Assembly (NCBI GenBank): GCA_950295325.1
Contig: OX485805.1
Span: 24,353,501-24,417,500, forward strand
Length of the DNA stretch: 64,000 bases
From: Polytrichum commune
Lineage: Eukaryota > Streptophyta > Polytrichopsida > Polytrichales > Polytrichaceae
Reading direction: 5' to 3'
Position 1 is the stretch's first letter. Each line of letters begins with the position of its first letter. The position numbers were made by a program, and so were the translations under genes. Under the pieces are notes generated by a model, which was given only the letters and a program-made list of their open reading frames with translations, did no database searches and was not told where the DNA came from. This document shows, piece by piece, positions 50,981-63,398 of the stretch.

Positions 50981-52702
50981 GTTACACTAATGATTGTGTT
51001 TAGAGTCACCAAATTTGTCTTGCTCAATAGTATTTGTAGCCGCCCATGTAGTGTCACCAACACAATGGGGTACTAGAAGCAAAGAATGAAACAATCTCTT
51101 AATGTGAACTTGAACCAACATGTGCAGAGTGGCATGTAGCGACTAGGGAGAATGACTTTCAAGTAGGTTCATCATCCCTTCTTGAGAGGGATTATTGCAT
51201 ACAAGCATATTTCTCATTCATCCAACAAAAATGCCTTGGAAAGTACGTAAGTTGTAGTTTTGTTTTTCCAATGTAATTTGACAACGAGAGCAGTTTCAAA
51301 GGCCCTGAATTAACACCACCACGACCACACATTCTACACCAACCACTAACATCAAATTGGGTGAGACCGTGAGAAGACAGACAACGCCAACCACTCATGT
51401 TGGAGTGAACGAGGGACACTTCACCTTGTTGGCAGCCTTGAGCTCATGTATATGAACCCGAAACACATCCAAATCACTTGACTCGTGGGAAGGTGGGGGA
51501 GGGAGAGCCTTGCTTTTTAGCGACAATGAGAATGAAAACGTGTGAACAACTCTATATACTTTGTAAAATTACAACATGTAAACAAACGACATGAAGTTAG
51601 AGTGTTCCATAATGATAGTGTGTGGAGGTGCTCTTATTAGTGTACTTGGACACACTTCATATGAATCTACCCACAAATATGTAAGGGAGGCGTGTGGTTA
51701 ACATGGATGGATGAGATGTATATTCGTATGCAACGAAAATCCTCTCATTGTCACCACTTCACTTATATACTTCAAGAATGAGAGGTGATTATGTGCATAC
51801 ATATAAGAAAGATTCATCATTCGCACTTTAGCCTTGTGGCCACCGAAGCATTCACTTTTGTCATGATGTGGATCCCTTGTTTATTTTTCTCTCACTAAAC
51901 AAAACTTACGGCATGGAGAGGGATGCCTAGGGCTAATGAGTCGAGTGTTCCGATAGAGGACCCACACAAAAGAGTTATTGGAAACGGGAGTTTCAAGCTT
52001 TGGTCGTTATCATTGTGCTCAACAATGGAACTTACAAGGTTTGTACCATTACGCAAATTCACATGCAAAAGTGTTGGATATTAGGGAAAGTGGCATGTGT
52101 GTCATGATCGCATTGGTTGGGAAAGAGTGACTCGTACCTATAAAGCATGATATTCTTTGAAAGGTTAATGACGCATGGGTACCACTAAGTTAGAAGTTCG
52201 GGTAGGTAGGCCATCTCCATCAACAACAAACAAAAGTGTATTGACATAAGGCACCGTAAGCGGGCCTTTATTGTAAATGGGACACTTTTTAGCTATGCAC
52301 CCACTTCTTGTACGATATGATTCGTGATACACACGATTACCTAGTGTGAGACGAGGAGCAAGTTCAAATCGTGCTCATAACCATTGTCCTTGTGATTTTT
52401 GGTGTTCACATGAATATTGCACTCAATGTCAAATTGAAGAGTATACAATCATATAGGTTCTTCCATTATGCTAACTATGGAGACCATAATGGTTGATGAA
52501 TTTGGAGTATGTAATCTAATCTCTTGTAAATAACATGTTTTTGTTTTAATGTTCGTTTTAGATCTACACTTAATCACATACCACTTGAATATAGGTGTTT
52601 GTTTAAGTCAAGTAATCAAATTAGGCCTACTTATCTTTAGAAAGTACAAACTTGGAAAAAATGAAAGAATTAAAACATTAAGTTGTAATATCAAGAGAAT
52701 AA
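50981..52702. other. No gene seen; repeat pieces
   Basis: About 51000-51070 resembles the interior of the 35664-36392 MITE (TAGTGTCACCAACA-type words). About 51180-51300 is a family-E copy. An inverted family-F end lies near 52290. No gene recognised. Confidence 0.45.
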
Positions 52703-53621
52703 GGGCCACTTCACACACGAGCCAAGAGTCATGACCATGAACTTGTGAGAGCCCAAAAGAAAGTGTCCAAAGGCCGTCCCCTGACACACCTCCAAAATCA
52801 TGTAGTGTGGTCACGGACCTTCAAGTGTAGTGTGAAGCCATATGTGACCAGGCCCTCAACCAAATGCTATTTCCACGGGTAGATCACTCCATTGTCAAGT
52901 TGAACACCATGTGCGACCAAAAAAAATCTTCTTTTGGTAAGTTGCACCACCAAAATGGGTCAAAATTTTATCAATTTTTTTTCATGAGTAGATATACACA
53001 GTACCTATGACATAGGTAAAAGTGGTAACTAAATTTGATGATTTTTTTTTCATAAAACATACCGTTTCTAACTAGAATGACACATAATTGAACTAAAACA
53101 TTTAAAAAAAATAAAGATGACTAAAATTATAAAAAAATTATAAAAAAGCTACTATCAATGGTTATGTATATGTAGAAAAAATATCATAAATTTTAAAATT
53201 ATATATGGCATGTAATATAGGGGTAGCAAACTTTGTCCGCACGTGGTGTCAACTTGACAATGAAGTGACCTCCCCGTGGCTATTTCAATGAACTTCTATT
53301 CATGCGGGTCCTCACACATGTTAAAATAGAATAAATCAATGGTTGTGAACGTTCGGAGTGGCATGGTCTCTCAACAATTTTGTGTTAGGCCTACCTCCAA
53401 GAGATGGTTTTTGAAAATAATCCAAGTAACCACGAAACATGATCCATTTGATGCCATGTAGGAATCCATGTAGACTTTACATCCATCTTGCATTCACACA
53501 CTCCGTTGGTCCCTCAACCGTAGTGTGAAGCTCGAACTTGGACCGGCTCCGCCTTTTCCACCAATGAGAGTGCTTGGAGTGTAATGGTCACGGGCTCTCA
53601 GTCTCACGTGTGAAGTGGCCC
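52703..53621. mobile_element. Tourist-like MITE T5 with a nested element
   Basis: Left GGGCCACTTCACACACGAGC and right reverse-complemented GGGCCACTTCACACGTGAGA, with TAA on both sides (52700-52702, 53622-53624). Collinear with T4 outside the nested insert at 52873-53279. Shared text includes TGAGAGCCCAAAAGAAAGTG, GGTCCTCACACATG and CGAAACATGATCCATTTGAT. Confidence 0.87.
52873..53279. mobile_element. TIR element nested in T5
   Basis: Inverted ends of about 40 bp: left CCACGGGTAGATCACTCC then ATTGTCAAGTTGAACACCA; right reverse-complemented CCACGGGGAGGTCACTTC then ATTGTCAAGTTGACACCA. The T4 relative lacks it, giving an empty-site comparison. GCTATTT flanks both sides (a 7-8 bp duplication, hAT-like). 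AT-rich interior, no coding capacity. Confidence 0.82.
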
Positions 53622-53624
53622 TAA

Positions 53625-54022
53625 ATCACTGAATTCGGTAAATCCATCTAAAGTTCACCTTGGTAGATAATTTTAACTTCATTGAAAGTTCACTAACTCG
53701 TAAATAAGATTCGATATGTGGATGCATGCACCTGTGCACTCGTCTAACACAATGACAAAAGGATAATTTGACTTTACTAACTTGCTTTGAAATATCAACC
53801 CAACTTTGAGGATGAGGTTGGCTTGCCCATGTGACTTGTGACCAAATCATTGCAAGGAAAAAACAAAACAAAAGAAGAAAGAACTTGCTTACATTTGACA
53901 TGAAGAAAGGGTACCGAATCATTGCACTCTCGTGCACCCTCTATTCATGGCAAGTCATCAATACAATATGTACGCAATTATGTATTTAAATCATGAGTGA
54001 TGATCACCTATATATGTGCTTA
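53625..54022. other. No gene seen
   Basis: No recognisable element. Confidence 0.4.
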
Positions 54023-54412
54023 GAGCAAGCCCAGTCGTTCCTGGATCTGCATCTGCATCCGGGAATGAAAAGTGGCCTCCATCCATAATGCAGAACCTAA
54101 GACCTAGGCAAAACTGCCACTCATTCTACCTTACTACCAAAGAATTTCCTCTAAAATGATTTTTAGTTTTCTGCGGCCCTACCATATTGAGTTGTCTTTA
54201 GTTAAAAGCCGCCATGAAGTTGTTTGTCCTTAGATGATAGCAGGCTCCCTGCATATCTCGCCGTAATGTAGGGAGTTCTGCACTTCTTGTATTACTTTAC
54301 ATCCAATTTTAGGGTATAGCAGGGTGACTGGGCCAGTATCTTGCATTTGCATCCGCATCACGGATGAGAAAACGCAGATGCAGATGAAGGTGCAGGGTCA
54401 CTGGGCTTGCCC
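54023..54412. mobile_element. Tourist-like MITE T7 with TTA duplication
   Basis: Left GAGCAAGCCCAGTCGTTCCT and right reverse-complemented GGGCAAGCCCAGTGACCCTG. TTA on both sides (54020-54022, 54413-54415). ATCTGCATCTGCATCC-type words are repeated in both arms. A different terminal family from T1-T6 but with the same size class and duplication. Confidence 0.82.
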
Positions 54413-57400
54413 TTAATCCTTGAAGAAACATGGGGTCTTATATGTACAGCCATATATATAATTTATACAAGCTTCACTAGTTTGTAAATCGTATATAATA
54501 TATTTATGTTTTGAAATCTTATCACATACATTGTCTTCTATCAAGGAGAGAATAAACGTATGTTCATAATGGACATTGATGATCAAAATACAACATATGT
54601 GTTTACATCCAAGGGGCACCTAGACTGCATGTTTGAACTTGAAACTCCAACAACATAAAAGTGTTTAACTCAGTCAATTAATGCATTGGAAAAACAAGTG
54701 GATTTTATATCAGATCCCTTTGACATGATTCGTTAAAAATGGAGTTTAACTACATTCTTTTTTGGTTGAAAGAATGTTTGGACCTCTTAGACGTTAAGGG
54801 GTTAACCTTTAAAGGTCAAAAGATGCGTTTTTGAGAATTGAGATGCCTTAGAATGAAAGGCATTCAAGGCTCAAATGTGACTTACTCAAAAACAAAAGTT
54901 AATTACCATCCATGGAAAGTTTGCATTCCATATGGTTAACAACTAAACTAGCATGACCTCGACATGCTAGCAAAGTAATGGACATATAAGGCATTGATCA
55001 CAAGTAATCATAAATGTTTCACATTGAGGTGATATGTGATGAAATTGTGATCCAACACTCAAACCGACCTTGTGTCCTAGATATGTTCATAACTACCACT
55101 TACGTTCACATAAGTATGACAACTTGCAAGAGCTTCTTGAGGATTTCATAAGGACAAGGATTGTTAACGAAATTATAATGAATCCAAGAGTCCCACTACG
55201 ATCGCATGATATATATGCATCACGGCCCCGTGTTGTGAATGGTCAATGCTAAAGCTCAACTAACTAAGCATTGGGTGAGCATATTCTTCTCCTTGTTGTG
55301 TGAAAAACATTGACGTTTTATGATTTCCCCCATTCTAGGTATATCTCGTTGGGATTACAAACCTCGATGGTTGGCAAATGGAACGTTGTGCACCGATGTT
55401 GAAAATGGTGAAGAATGTTTTCTTCTATATATATCGGAAACAATAGTGGAGAGATTACATCGATTTATTAATCAATTGTTGGGTAATGACGACTCGATCT
55501 TGGGATGCAACCCAAAAACCAAACTATAGATATTTACTCCACCCCAACTCCAATGATGCAACATTGCATTGACTCAAGCAAGTGGGAACAATGTGTTTAT
55601 TGAATGAGTGGACTTGTATTATAGGACAAGAGAGTGGCCACAAACACTTTGACACGTCCCTAAACTAGAGATGAAGTGAGAAACACGAGGGCCATATACA
55701 CAACATTATTATTGATAGCTTGCTTTGCAAACAATATTATCGAATTATAGTCACAACCACAAATCATGGTAAGATTGTCTATTGCATTGTATAGTATTTA
55801 GTGTCACCTACCATAATACCAAGAAGGTCTTGATCCAAATTGCATTATTTCCATAATTCCCATAATGTTCCATATATATGTTTTGTAGCAATGCATTTTT
55901 AGATGTATTCTTTTTCTCCAAATAAACTATAATTTGTGGATGTGAATTATGGTTTAACCCTTCATTGTCACGTGAGCTCCACATGATCATTCTCAAAAAG
56001 AGGAGCTATTATGGAGCCATGTCATATCTTCATCTAGGGTTCACACTCGGCATGGATCTTCCTTCTTGTTTCAAGAATACGTAGGTCCATGTCTTGTTTA
56101 ATTACGTTTTGATTTGCAGGAGACAAATGTTCCAAAGTGATTTTGCAATTCGTAAAAGGTCACTAATTGGCATGCAAACTCATTAGGAGACATATCATCA
56201 TTTGGTCAATGAACTTTGACCACCTCTAGAATAGACATCTGAAGTCCAAACTTGAAAAATAGTAATCCTCACATAAAATGTTTCTAATACACGTGTGAGT
56301 ATTTATATTATTATTGAGGGTCCTCATCCATCCCATTGATTTTTTCAAAAAAAAACATTAAATTTAAAAGAAAAAGATTTCCACTAGTTGTTCCAACTCA
56401 AGAACTTGGACTTAGCGACAATTGGGTCTTCTTGAATTTTGTTAAATTGAAGGAATTTTTCTTCCCAAATCTTACAAATGGAGTTGGTTCCACATACAAA
56501 TGGTTGATCATAAGATAAATTATGTTGGTGAAGGTGGTCTGAATTGCCCTCGACATCAAAGGTGATACGCAAGTTCCAAGTTCATCATAATGAACCATGA
56601 AGCAATAAAGGGTAATGTCAACGAGCACAATCACAACATGTCTACATGGCATAAAGGCACAAGTAGGAAAAAGAACAAATAACTTCCCACACCTCCATAT
56701 GACATCTTGAGGCCCTTAATATGTCTCTCGGATGGCTAGATCTTTAACTTGGTCAAGTGAGAACTGAGAATTGATTCACACTAGAGCTTGAGGACCTGAA
56801 AACCAAAGAAATTCGAATGGATAAAAAAACTATATGATGTCCTACATGGGAGCAAGTAGATAATGTTTCATGTTCTACCATATATTACATTAGGCTCATC
56901 AAAAAGAGGTGAATCTAACGCTAAACTAGAGGCAATGACAACCAATGAAATTTATATCAACTCCTACATATATTATGTTAATTATTATTTAAGAATCTTA
57001 AAAATATGTTGTGATTCTTTGACATGGTCCACTTTCACTTTACTCCAAGCATGAGGGCCCATCAATTGCAAAACTAAATTCCTATTTCTCACAATACCAC
57101 CTTTGGATTAGTTCCAATGGCCCATAGATTTTTACATGGTCACCACTCTTGGTCTATATGTAAAGCAACCTTGAGCATGAAGCCTTTTGTGACAAGTATA
57201 TTTTGTCTGAAATATTAGGCTTCCAAATTCTACTGAATTGGATTTTGATGAGAATATACAAAATTACAAGCCAAATCAATTCACCGTATCTCCCCCCCCC
57301 CCCCCTTCCCTTGCCCACAATCATGGACATTGTGAGGCCACCGCTCGTGTTGCCCGGCCTGAACAAGACCTGAGGGGGGGGGGGGGGGGAGAGAACCTAT

Positions 57401-59466
57401 GATTGTTGGGTAGAGGTTAAATCCATATGGGAAAATTTAGTCAATCACTTGCATAAAGAATAAAGTTGATGTGCTACATTTCATTCCAAATCCCGATATG
57501 CACTCTTCCGTGATAGGCATCTAGTACATAAATGGACTTGGTCAACTCTGGATGCCTCGACCTTAGCTCTACCAAAATTTCAATTGACCCCTCTTACTGT
57601 ATAAAACCTTGGATCATGTGTGCAACGTTTGCTTCTACATCATCATTAATGTGACCTAATAATGTTCGATGATTGTGGAGATCATTATGTCGGACATAGC
57701 TTTTGATGTGTTCAACAACCCATTTTGCAACATTGAGAAACGGAGTATTTGATGACAAATGGAAGTAGATGTGCCCATCATCTTCAAAAGCTTCTTGTAT
57801 TTCATGAAAACGGTTTGGAAGATTCATGAGGTTGCTAGAGGTAAAGGTCCACTATCATGAAATTGAGATGTGCCACATCTCAAGTTGGTATAAAAGATTC
57901 ATGAACTCATTTAGAAAGTTTGTGAAAATTGGTACAATATTCTGGTAACATTTGGTTGGAAGATTCATGAACTAGCTTGGAACCTTCTTGAAATGGAGTT
58001 TGCACTTTTGTAAAGTCAACTCTTGCAATTCACAACTCTTGAGAGGCTCCCTTTCTCCATGATCCAAGTTGAAAGGTAGTTTGCTTTTTCTTACGATAAT
58101 GAATTCACTCCAATTCTTTTTTACTTTTTATAAAAAAGATCATAAAGATTGTCCATCAAAAACTTGTCAACACTTGCAACTTCTACGTTAAGACCAAATG
58201 GTATATCCAAAGACTTTGTGAACTGAAAAGTGGAAATGACTATGTGAGTGTGCAATTATGTTGCCTTCACGAAGAAGTTGCCTCTCTATCCATGCAAATC
58301 ACCTTGGGTCAAAACCAAATCACTTTAAAAATAAATAAATAAAAAACTTTGTTCATTCCTCTATATAGCAACCTCAATTCAAAAAAATCAAGTGTTTTGT
58401 CATTATGGTAATAAATATGCAAAATAGTGTGAAATCGTGATAAATTAGTGTGACCTAAATGCATATATGGACATAGTTGGTTAGGCATTACGGTTACATT
58501 CTTTTGTCCCTTGCCGCCATGTTTTGGTAGAGTTGTTGGTTTATTGCCATCGAGGCAAGTGCCTTTGGTTCACGAAGACTCTTTGTAGGTAATCCATCAA
58601 GATCGTGTGAATCTCTACGACCCAATGTTAGCTTGGGCTCCTTCTTGCCCATCTCCCAATCCCAACATGAGATCATTGAGGTGTTTTGCCAGTGGTTTCT
58701 TACATACCTATCCATGACAAATTGCCATTTGACTCTAATAATAATAATAATAATTTAAGTTACAAAGTCATCAATATGATGCAAAAATTACAAGAGGTAA
58801 AAGTGAAGATAATATTTCTCTTTAAATGATCACATGGGCCATCCTAATTACAACTCTGCACAAAGTAGCTCAAAGAGGGAGCATTTACTCCAAAATTTGG
58901 TATGCGTTCGAAAGAACTCTCTAAAATAAAAGCTCGTTAGCTTGTTGTGCGTCAAAGCTTACTTGATTTCAAAATTTGGATGAAACTCCTTCCACCTCCT
59001 CTTCCCATTCCAAATTAATTGAGATTTTTTTTCTATGAATGGATTAGCTCTCAAACTCACCAAGAGTTTGGTCACAATAACTCTTAACATACTTTGAGCA
59101 CATAGTCCAACTATCTCATTGTATAACTTACACGTGACTTTTAAAGCATGAAACCTTCCCAAATACCCTCCAAATATAGGTGCCATATTAAGAAGAGTGA
59201 CCACACAAGCCTCACATAGCCAAATACACAACTTTCAAAGATAGAATTTGTTGGGCTTCAAATCGTAGATTCGATTCCATTCCATGGATTGAATTGTGAA
59301 CTTCAAAAGTCCAAGGCACCTTGAAATTTTGGCCGAAACAACACGTGGAGTGAAATTCACTCTAACTTGGCCACATTATTGTGGACTTGAGGTTGGAACC
59401 GTGCCATTGACCCGGCATGTGTAGGACCCCGTGAACCATGTTGCTTTTTACATGATATAAGGAAGA
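54413..59466. other. Long region without a recognisable gene
   Basis: Several 60-85 codon open stretches (for example 55070-55252, 55320-55529, 57827-57594 minus, 58715-58494 minus) show no domain I can name. About 57010-57170 is a decayed relative of the Harbinger/T6 terminus (GAGGGCCCAT, CAAAACTAAATTCCTA). ATA and AAAT microsatellites lie near 58736-58755 and 58328-58345. Confidence 0.45.
57292..57389. repeat. C14 and G16 homopolymers in inverted arrangement
   Basis: C14 at 57292-57305 and G16 at 57374-57389 flank 68 bp of ordinary sequence, so the strand can fold into a GC hairpin arm. Confidence 0.85.
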
Positions 59467-59620
59467 GGTGCTTAAAGCAACCATTTAAGCTATTGCACAT
59501 ACATATGCCTATTTGGTTGATATAAAAATATACATATATTCATGTCACCTTTGGGCTAAACATAGGTAGAAACGGCAACTAAGACTTTTAGACAAAGTTG
59601 AAAATTCGAAGTCAAAACCA

Positions 59621-59847
59621 CTACACAAAATATGGTATTTAGTGTGACTTACTGTTCGGGGTTACATGTTCCTGTATCTTTTTGCTATTAATGTACTTTT
59701 TTTGTTACCAAGTAGAGGTGTTAATGTTGTATAGTGTCCAAACAACCAATTCGACCATGGCTGGTGAAAAATGAGATGCACAGTAAACAATTATAGCGTT
59801 GCGTAATTCCAAATAGTAAGTCACACTGAATATCATATTTCGTGTAG
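59621..59847. mobile_element. CACTAAAT-type MITE in the left arm
   Basis: Inverted 33-bp ends with three mismatches: left CTACACAAAATATGGTATTT then AGTGTGACTTACT; right reverse-complemented CTACACGAAATATGATATTC then AGTGTGACTTACT. 227 bp. Absent from the corresponding position in the right arm and from the 32.8-kb copy. Confidence 0.88.
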
Positions 59848-60720
59848 CTTCCTTAAATTGATTCCTAGGTCCTGTGTATGACAACCTTGCGTATGACGAG
59901 GACTCCATCTTCATTGCCTAGAACTGACACAACATAGTTGGTTACTAGAACCAAGTTAGATCAAAGCCCAACTAGTAAGAGTGCGCAAAGCCACATGGCC
60001 ACCTCTACTATCCCATCCAGTCTGGTTGCAAAACCACCACCTTGCATCTTGGGTACTGACCCACTTGATGCCTAGAACTAACCCCCTTTGTGATTACCTC
60101 TTTGGCTTTGTGAATAGAATGGTTAGAATAGGCATTGTCAAGCCACCCTAAACCCACCTTGAATTGACCCAAGATAAAGTAGAGCTCATTACCTACCCTA
60201 CATGGAGATAGTGGAGGTTGGTATGAGGTGGTGCCACTAACAACACCTAAACCCGTCCCTCTGTGCGCTTGGGCAATATTTTTTCACGGGGAACGGTTCA
60301 AGGTAGCAGAGTGTTGGTGATTGGGAGGCATTTGTAGGTGTTGCTTTTGGGCGGGGTGTTGTTTTAGCACCTTCTACCTTATCAAAGGTTTCATTATCTT
60401 CCCCTAAAGTAGATCCTGAAGTTTACAACCATGGTTTTTATTTTAATTTAACTTATTTAGCTTTGCCATGTGGGAAGATACCTAAGGTAGAGGGTGCTAA
60501 AACCATCACCCCACCCAAAACCGACACCTATAAACATCTCCCAATCCCCAACAGTCTACTGCCTTGAACCATTCCCCATGGAAAAGGAATGCCCTGGGTC
60601 CACAAAGTGGCATGTTCAGGTGCCATTAGTGGCACCACCTCATACCGGCCTCCACTACCTTCATGTAGGGTAGGTAATGAGCTCCACTCTATATTGGGTC
60701 TATTCAAGGTGGGTTTAGGG

Positions 60721-61539
60721 AATGCCTCCTAAAATATGGCATTATATTTTTAGACGTCACATTTAGATAATACAAGGTTTCTTGGACGCCGAAAATAAGA
60801 AGTGAATGTTTTGTCCAGAAACGCTACGCAGACATGTCATTGGAATTGTTCTCTGTTATGACACTACCGTCAATGACTAGGTGTCCATAGAGTCGTAGAC
60901 CCAACCTCATTGTCGATGACGCCTAGTGATGTTGTTCCAGCTTGTTGAGATGGCACCATGCGATTTTATTGATTTGGTTCTCGATCCATATCGAAGTCAA
61001 TTGGCAAAGTTTTGGCCCGATGAGAAGATCGACCTCATTGAACGACGTCAACTAGAACTCTTCAATGCTTACAAGAGGGAACCCGGCTTCAAGATCCTCA
61101 TTGATAAGCAGGATCATACAACGTTCTTCAATACATGATGGGATAATCTGAAGGGACGATTTGAGCATTTGCGAATGTTTTGCGGTGATTTGGCAAATGC
61201 TTTCGCCAACACAACAAGCGTTGAGTTGAATTTTAGCATTCTGAAATGGGAAAAAAAATTGACTTTCGACAATCAATGATGAACATGACGTTGGAGGGCA
61301 TCTTTCAGGTCAAATAGCGTCATGTTGTGATGGGAATTCTTGTTCCGATTGGGTTCGATGATGGCGATGGGGTCCAATAAAACAAACAACTGACACTTTT
61401 ACAACGTACGTCATGAAATGTGTTTAAATTTGAGGCAATTTGCCGTTTTTTTAATATATTGCCCATTTTGAAGATTTTTAGATGTTAAATTTAAGCTAAA
61501 AGCAGTAAAATTAGCGTTTTCCAGATCTTAGGAGGCCTG
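60721..61539. mobile_element. hAT-derived element nested in the right arm
   Basis: It interrupts the arm exactly within GGTGGGTTTAGGGTGG, duplicating GTTTAGGG (60713-60720, 61540-61547), the 8 bp expected of hAT. The ends are short inverted repeats: GCCTCCTAAAATATGG on the left, CAGGCCTCCTAAGATCTGG reverse-complemented on the right. It contains a hAT C-terminal remnant on the plus strand. Confidence 0.85.
60926..61320 (+). pseudogene. hAT transposase C-terminal remnant
   Basis: Reads FIDLVLDPYRSQLAKFW and LFNAYKREPGFKILIDKQDH up to a stop at 61138. It then continues in frame-shifted text FEHLRMFCGDLANAF, NTTSVELNFSILKWEKK and, after another shift, MTLEGIFQVK. The order TTSVE-x-x-FSIL-x-WEK...SLEGI is that of the hAT dimerisation tail found in transposase-like proteins of plants and oomycetes. 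Stops and shifts make it non-functional. Distinct from the 15.8-16.4 kb hAT remnant. Confidence 0.65.
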
Positions 61540-61941
61540 GTTTAGGGTGGCTTGACAGTGCCTATTCTAGGCATTTTGTTCATGGGGGGGGGGAAGGGGG
61601 AGGTGGCCGTAGCCATTTTATTCATAAAGCCAAGGAGGTAGGCCCACAAATTACAAAGGGGGGTTGGTTACAATATAGGCACAAAAGGGGTTAGTTCTGG
61701 GCATAAAGTGGGTTGGTATCCAAAATGCAAGGGGTCGATACCCGGATGAAAGGTGGCAGTTTTGCATACAAACCGGATGGGATCATGGAGGTGGCCATGT
61801 GGCTTTGCACTATTATTAGTTTGGCTTTGATCTAGCTTGGGTCTAGTAACTATGTTGGGTCGGTTCTAGGCAATGAAGGTGGGATCCTCATTATATGCAA
61901 GGTCATCATGCACACGGCCTAAGGATCAATCTAAGGAAGGT

Positions 61942-62273
61942 GCACTAAATAGGATATTTAGTGTTTGATACACTAAATATGACCGCATACACTAAATGTC
62001 AATAACCGTATGAAAGTAAGTAACATTAAATGTAAACTCAAACACTAAATATCATTTAGGGTAATATGTGGAAGTTACATGTTTGCATTTAGTGTTGGTA
62101 AGGATATGAAAAAAATGATTTAATGAGGGAGGTGGGAGTAAGAAAGGTAGCAACACATTTATGTCTAACACTAATCGTCAAGGAATTGAAAATTAGTGTT
62201 GAGCAGGGTAGGGTGCTAACAACACTAAATAGAATCAAACACTAAATATCCTATTTATTGTAGTGGTTTTGAC
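61942..62273. mobile_element. CACTAAAT-family MITE, copy 2, in the right arm
   Basis: Close relative of 33957-34249 but with more intact left-end palindromes (GCACTAAATAGGATATTTAG, then a second CACTAAATATGA block). Both copies sit beside or inside the same foldback repeat family. Its absence from the left arm dates it after arm formation. Confidence 0.8.
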
Positions 62274-62707
62274 TTTAAATATTCATCGAATATTCAGATA
62301 AGGATATTTAAAGAATAAATTATACCTACGTTCAACCGAAAGGCTAATATGAATATATAATGTTATATCAACCAAATAGACATCATGTATGTGCAATAGC
62401 TTAAATTGTTGGTTCAAGCACCCTGTACTTAAGGGTGGTCTCTAAAATGAACCAAAGTTTAGCAACCAACCATAATTGGCCACATATGGTGTTAGTAACT
62501 TGCTCTTCAAGTGAAATATAGTCAAAAGAGGTTATTGATGTAGTCAAGTGGTCTCTGAATGAACCAAAGTTTGGTCTTGGTCGGACAACCAACCATAATT
62601 AGCCACATGTGCAAGATAATACCAGGGCATAGCACTCTTGTGACTAGTTGCTTGGATTTTTTCCATTTCTCATAAGTAGTGCAGTATGCAATCTACTCAA
62701 GAGAGAA

Positions 62708-63062
62708 GTACACTAAATATGATACTAAATGGCATATAGTATTTAGTGTCACTATGGTGACTTTTTGGATGACACTTCTTATAAATTATTTAACAAAAAT
62801 TGACATGGATGATGGATGAGTTCACCCATTGCTCAAAACCCTACCTTCTTACTCAAAACCAAAGTGATTTCGATGGAAAAATCACTTGGTGAGTGACAAT
62901 AATTGCAACACTATAAATCTATAATCCTCCCAAAGTTTTACAAGGAATGACCAAAAAATGTTGGGTTAACATTTAGTGTTGGTGACACTATATCGCGGTT
63001 TACAATCAGTATCGAGCAAGACAACTAGAATCAGTGGCACCAAACATCACATTTAGTGTAGC
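62708..63062. mobile_element. CACTAAAT-type MITE
   Basis: Left TACACTAAATATGATACTAA, with a following GGCATATAGTATTTAGTGTC; right reverse-complemented GCTACACTAAATGTGATGTT. Palindromic words (ACACTAAAT...ATTTAGTGT) at both ends. Not coding. Confidence 0.68.
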
Positions 63063-63398
63063 TATTTACATCCACAATATTGGATAAAGGATGGAAACAT
63101 ATGGATGGAAATGCAGGTGTTCATCCCTTTTAGGTACTTTCGTCCAAAAGAGAGCGAGGCCTTTCCATAGTTGGGAAGATTTCAATGATTATGTTTGTTC
63201 AAAAAAAGGAGGGGGGCATATAGTTGAGTATTCCTTCCTCACAAAATATATATAGCATTTTGAGCAATAAATACTCCCGCCCCACCCCACCCCAAAAATC
63301 CATTGTTCGCAACTCATAAACTTTCAAAGATCACTTTTCATTGGTTGAAACTCGTCAAATTCATTCATGAAAGGGGGACTCTTTCAAAACCTCGCACC
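63063..63398. other. No gene seen
   Basis: Nothing recognised. Confidence 0.4.

Larger units (their letters stand above)
59467..62422. mobile_element. Foldback-like element with ~0.9 kb inverted arms
   Basis: The left arm (59467-60381) and right arm (60484-62422, read backwards) are inverted copies around a ~100-bp loop. Tips: GGTGCTTAAAGCAACC against reverse-complemented GGTGCTTGAACCAACA, then TTTAAGCTATTGCACATACA in both. Deep matches include AAAGCCACATGGCCACCTC, CCACCCTAAACCCACCTT and the loop-proximal GGTAGA(A/G)GGTGCTAAAAC. Each arm later received insertions: a MITE in the left, a hAT copy and a MITE in the right. A single-arm relative lies at 32840-33930. Arms differ by roughly 15-20 per cent by eye. 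No coding capacity of its own. Confidence 0.85.
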
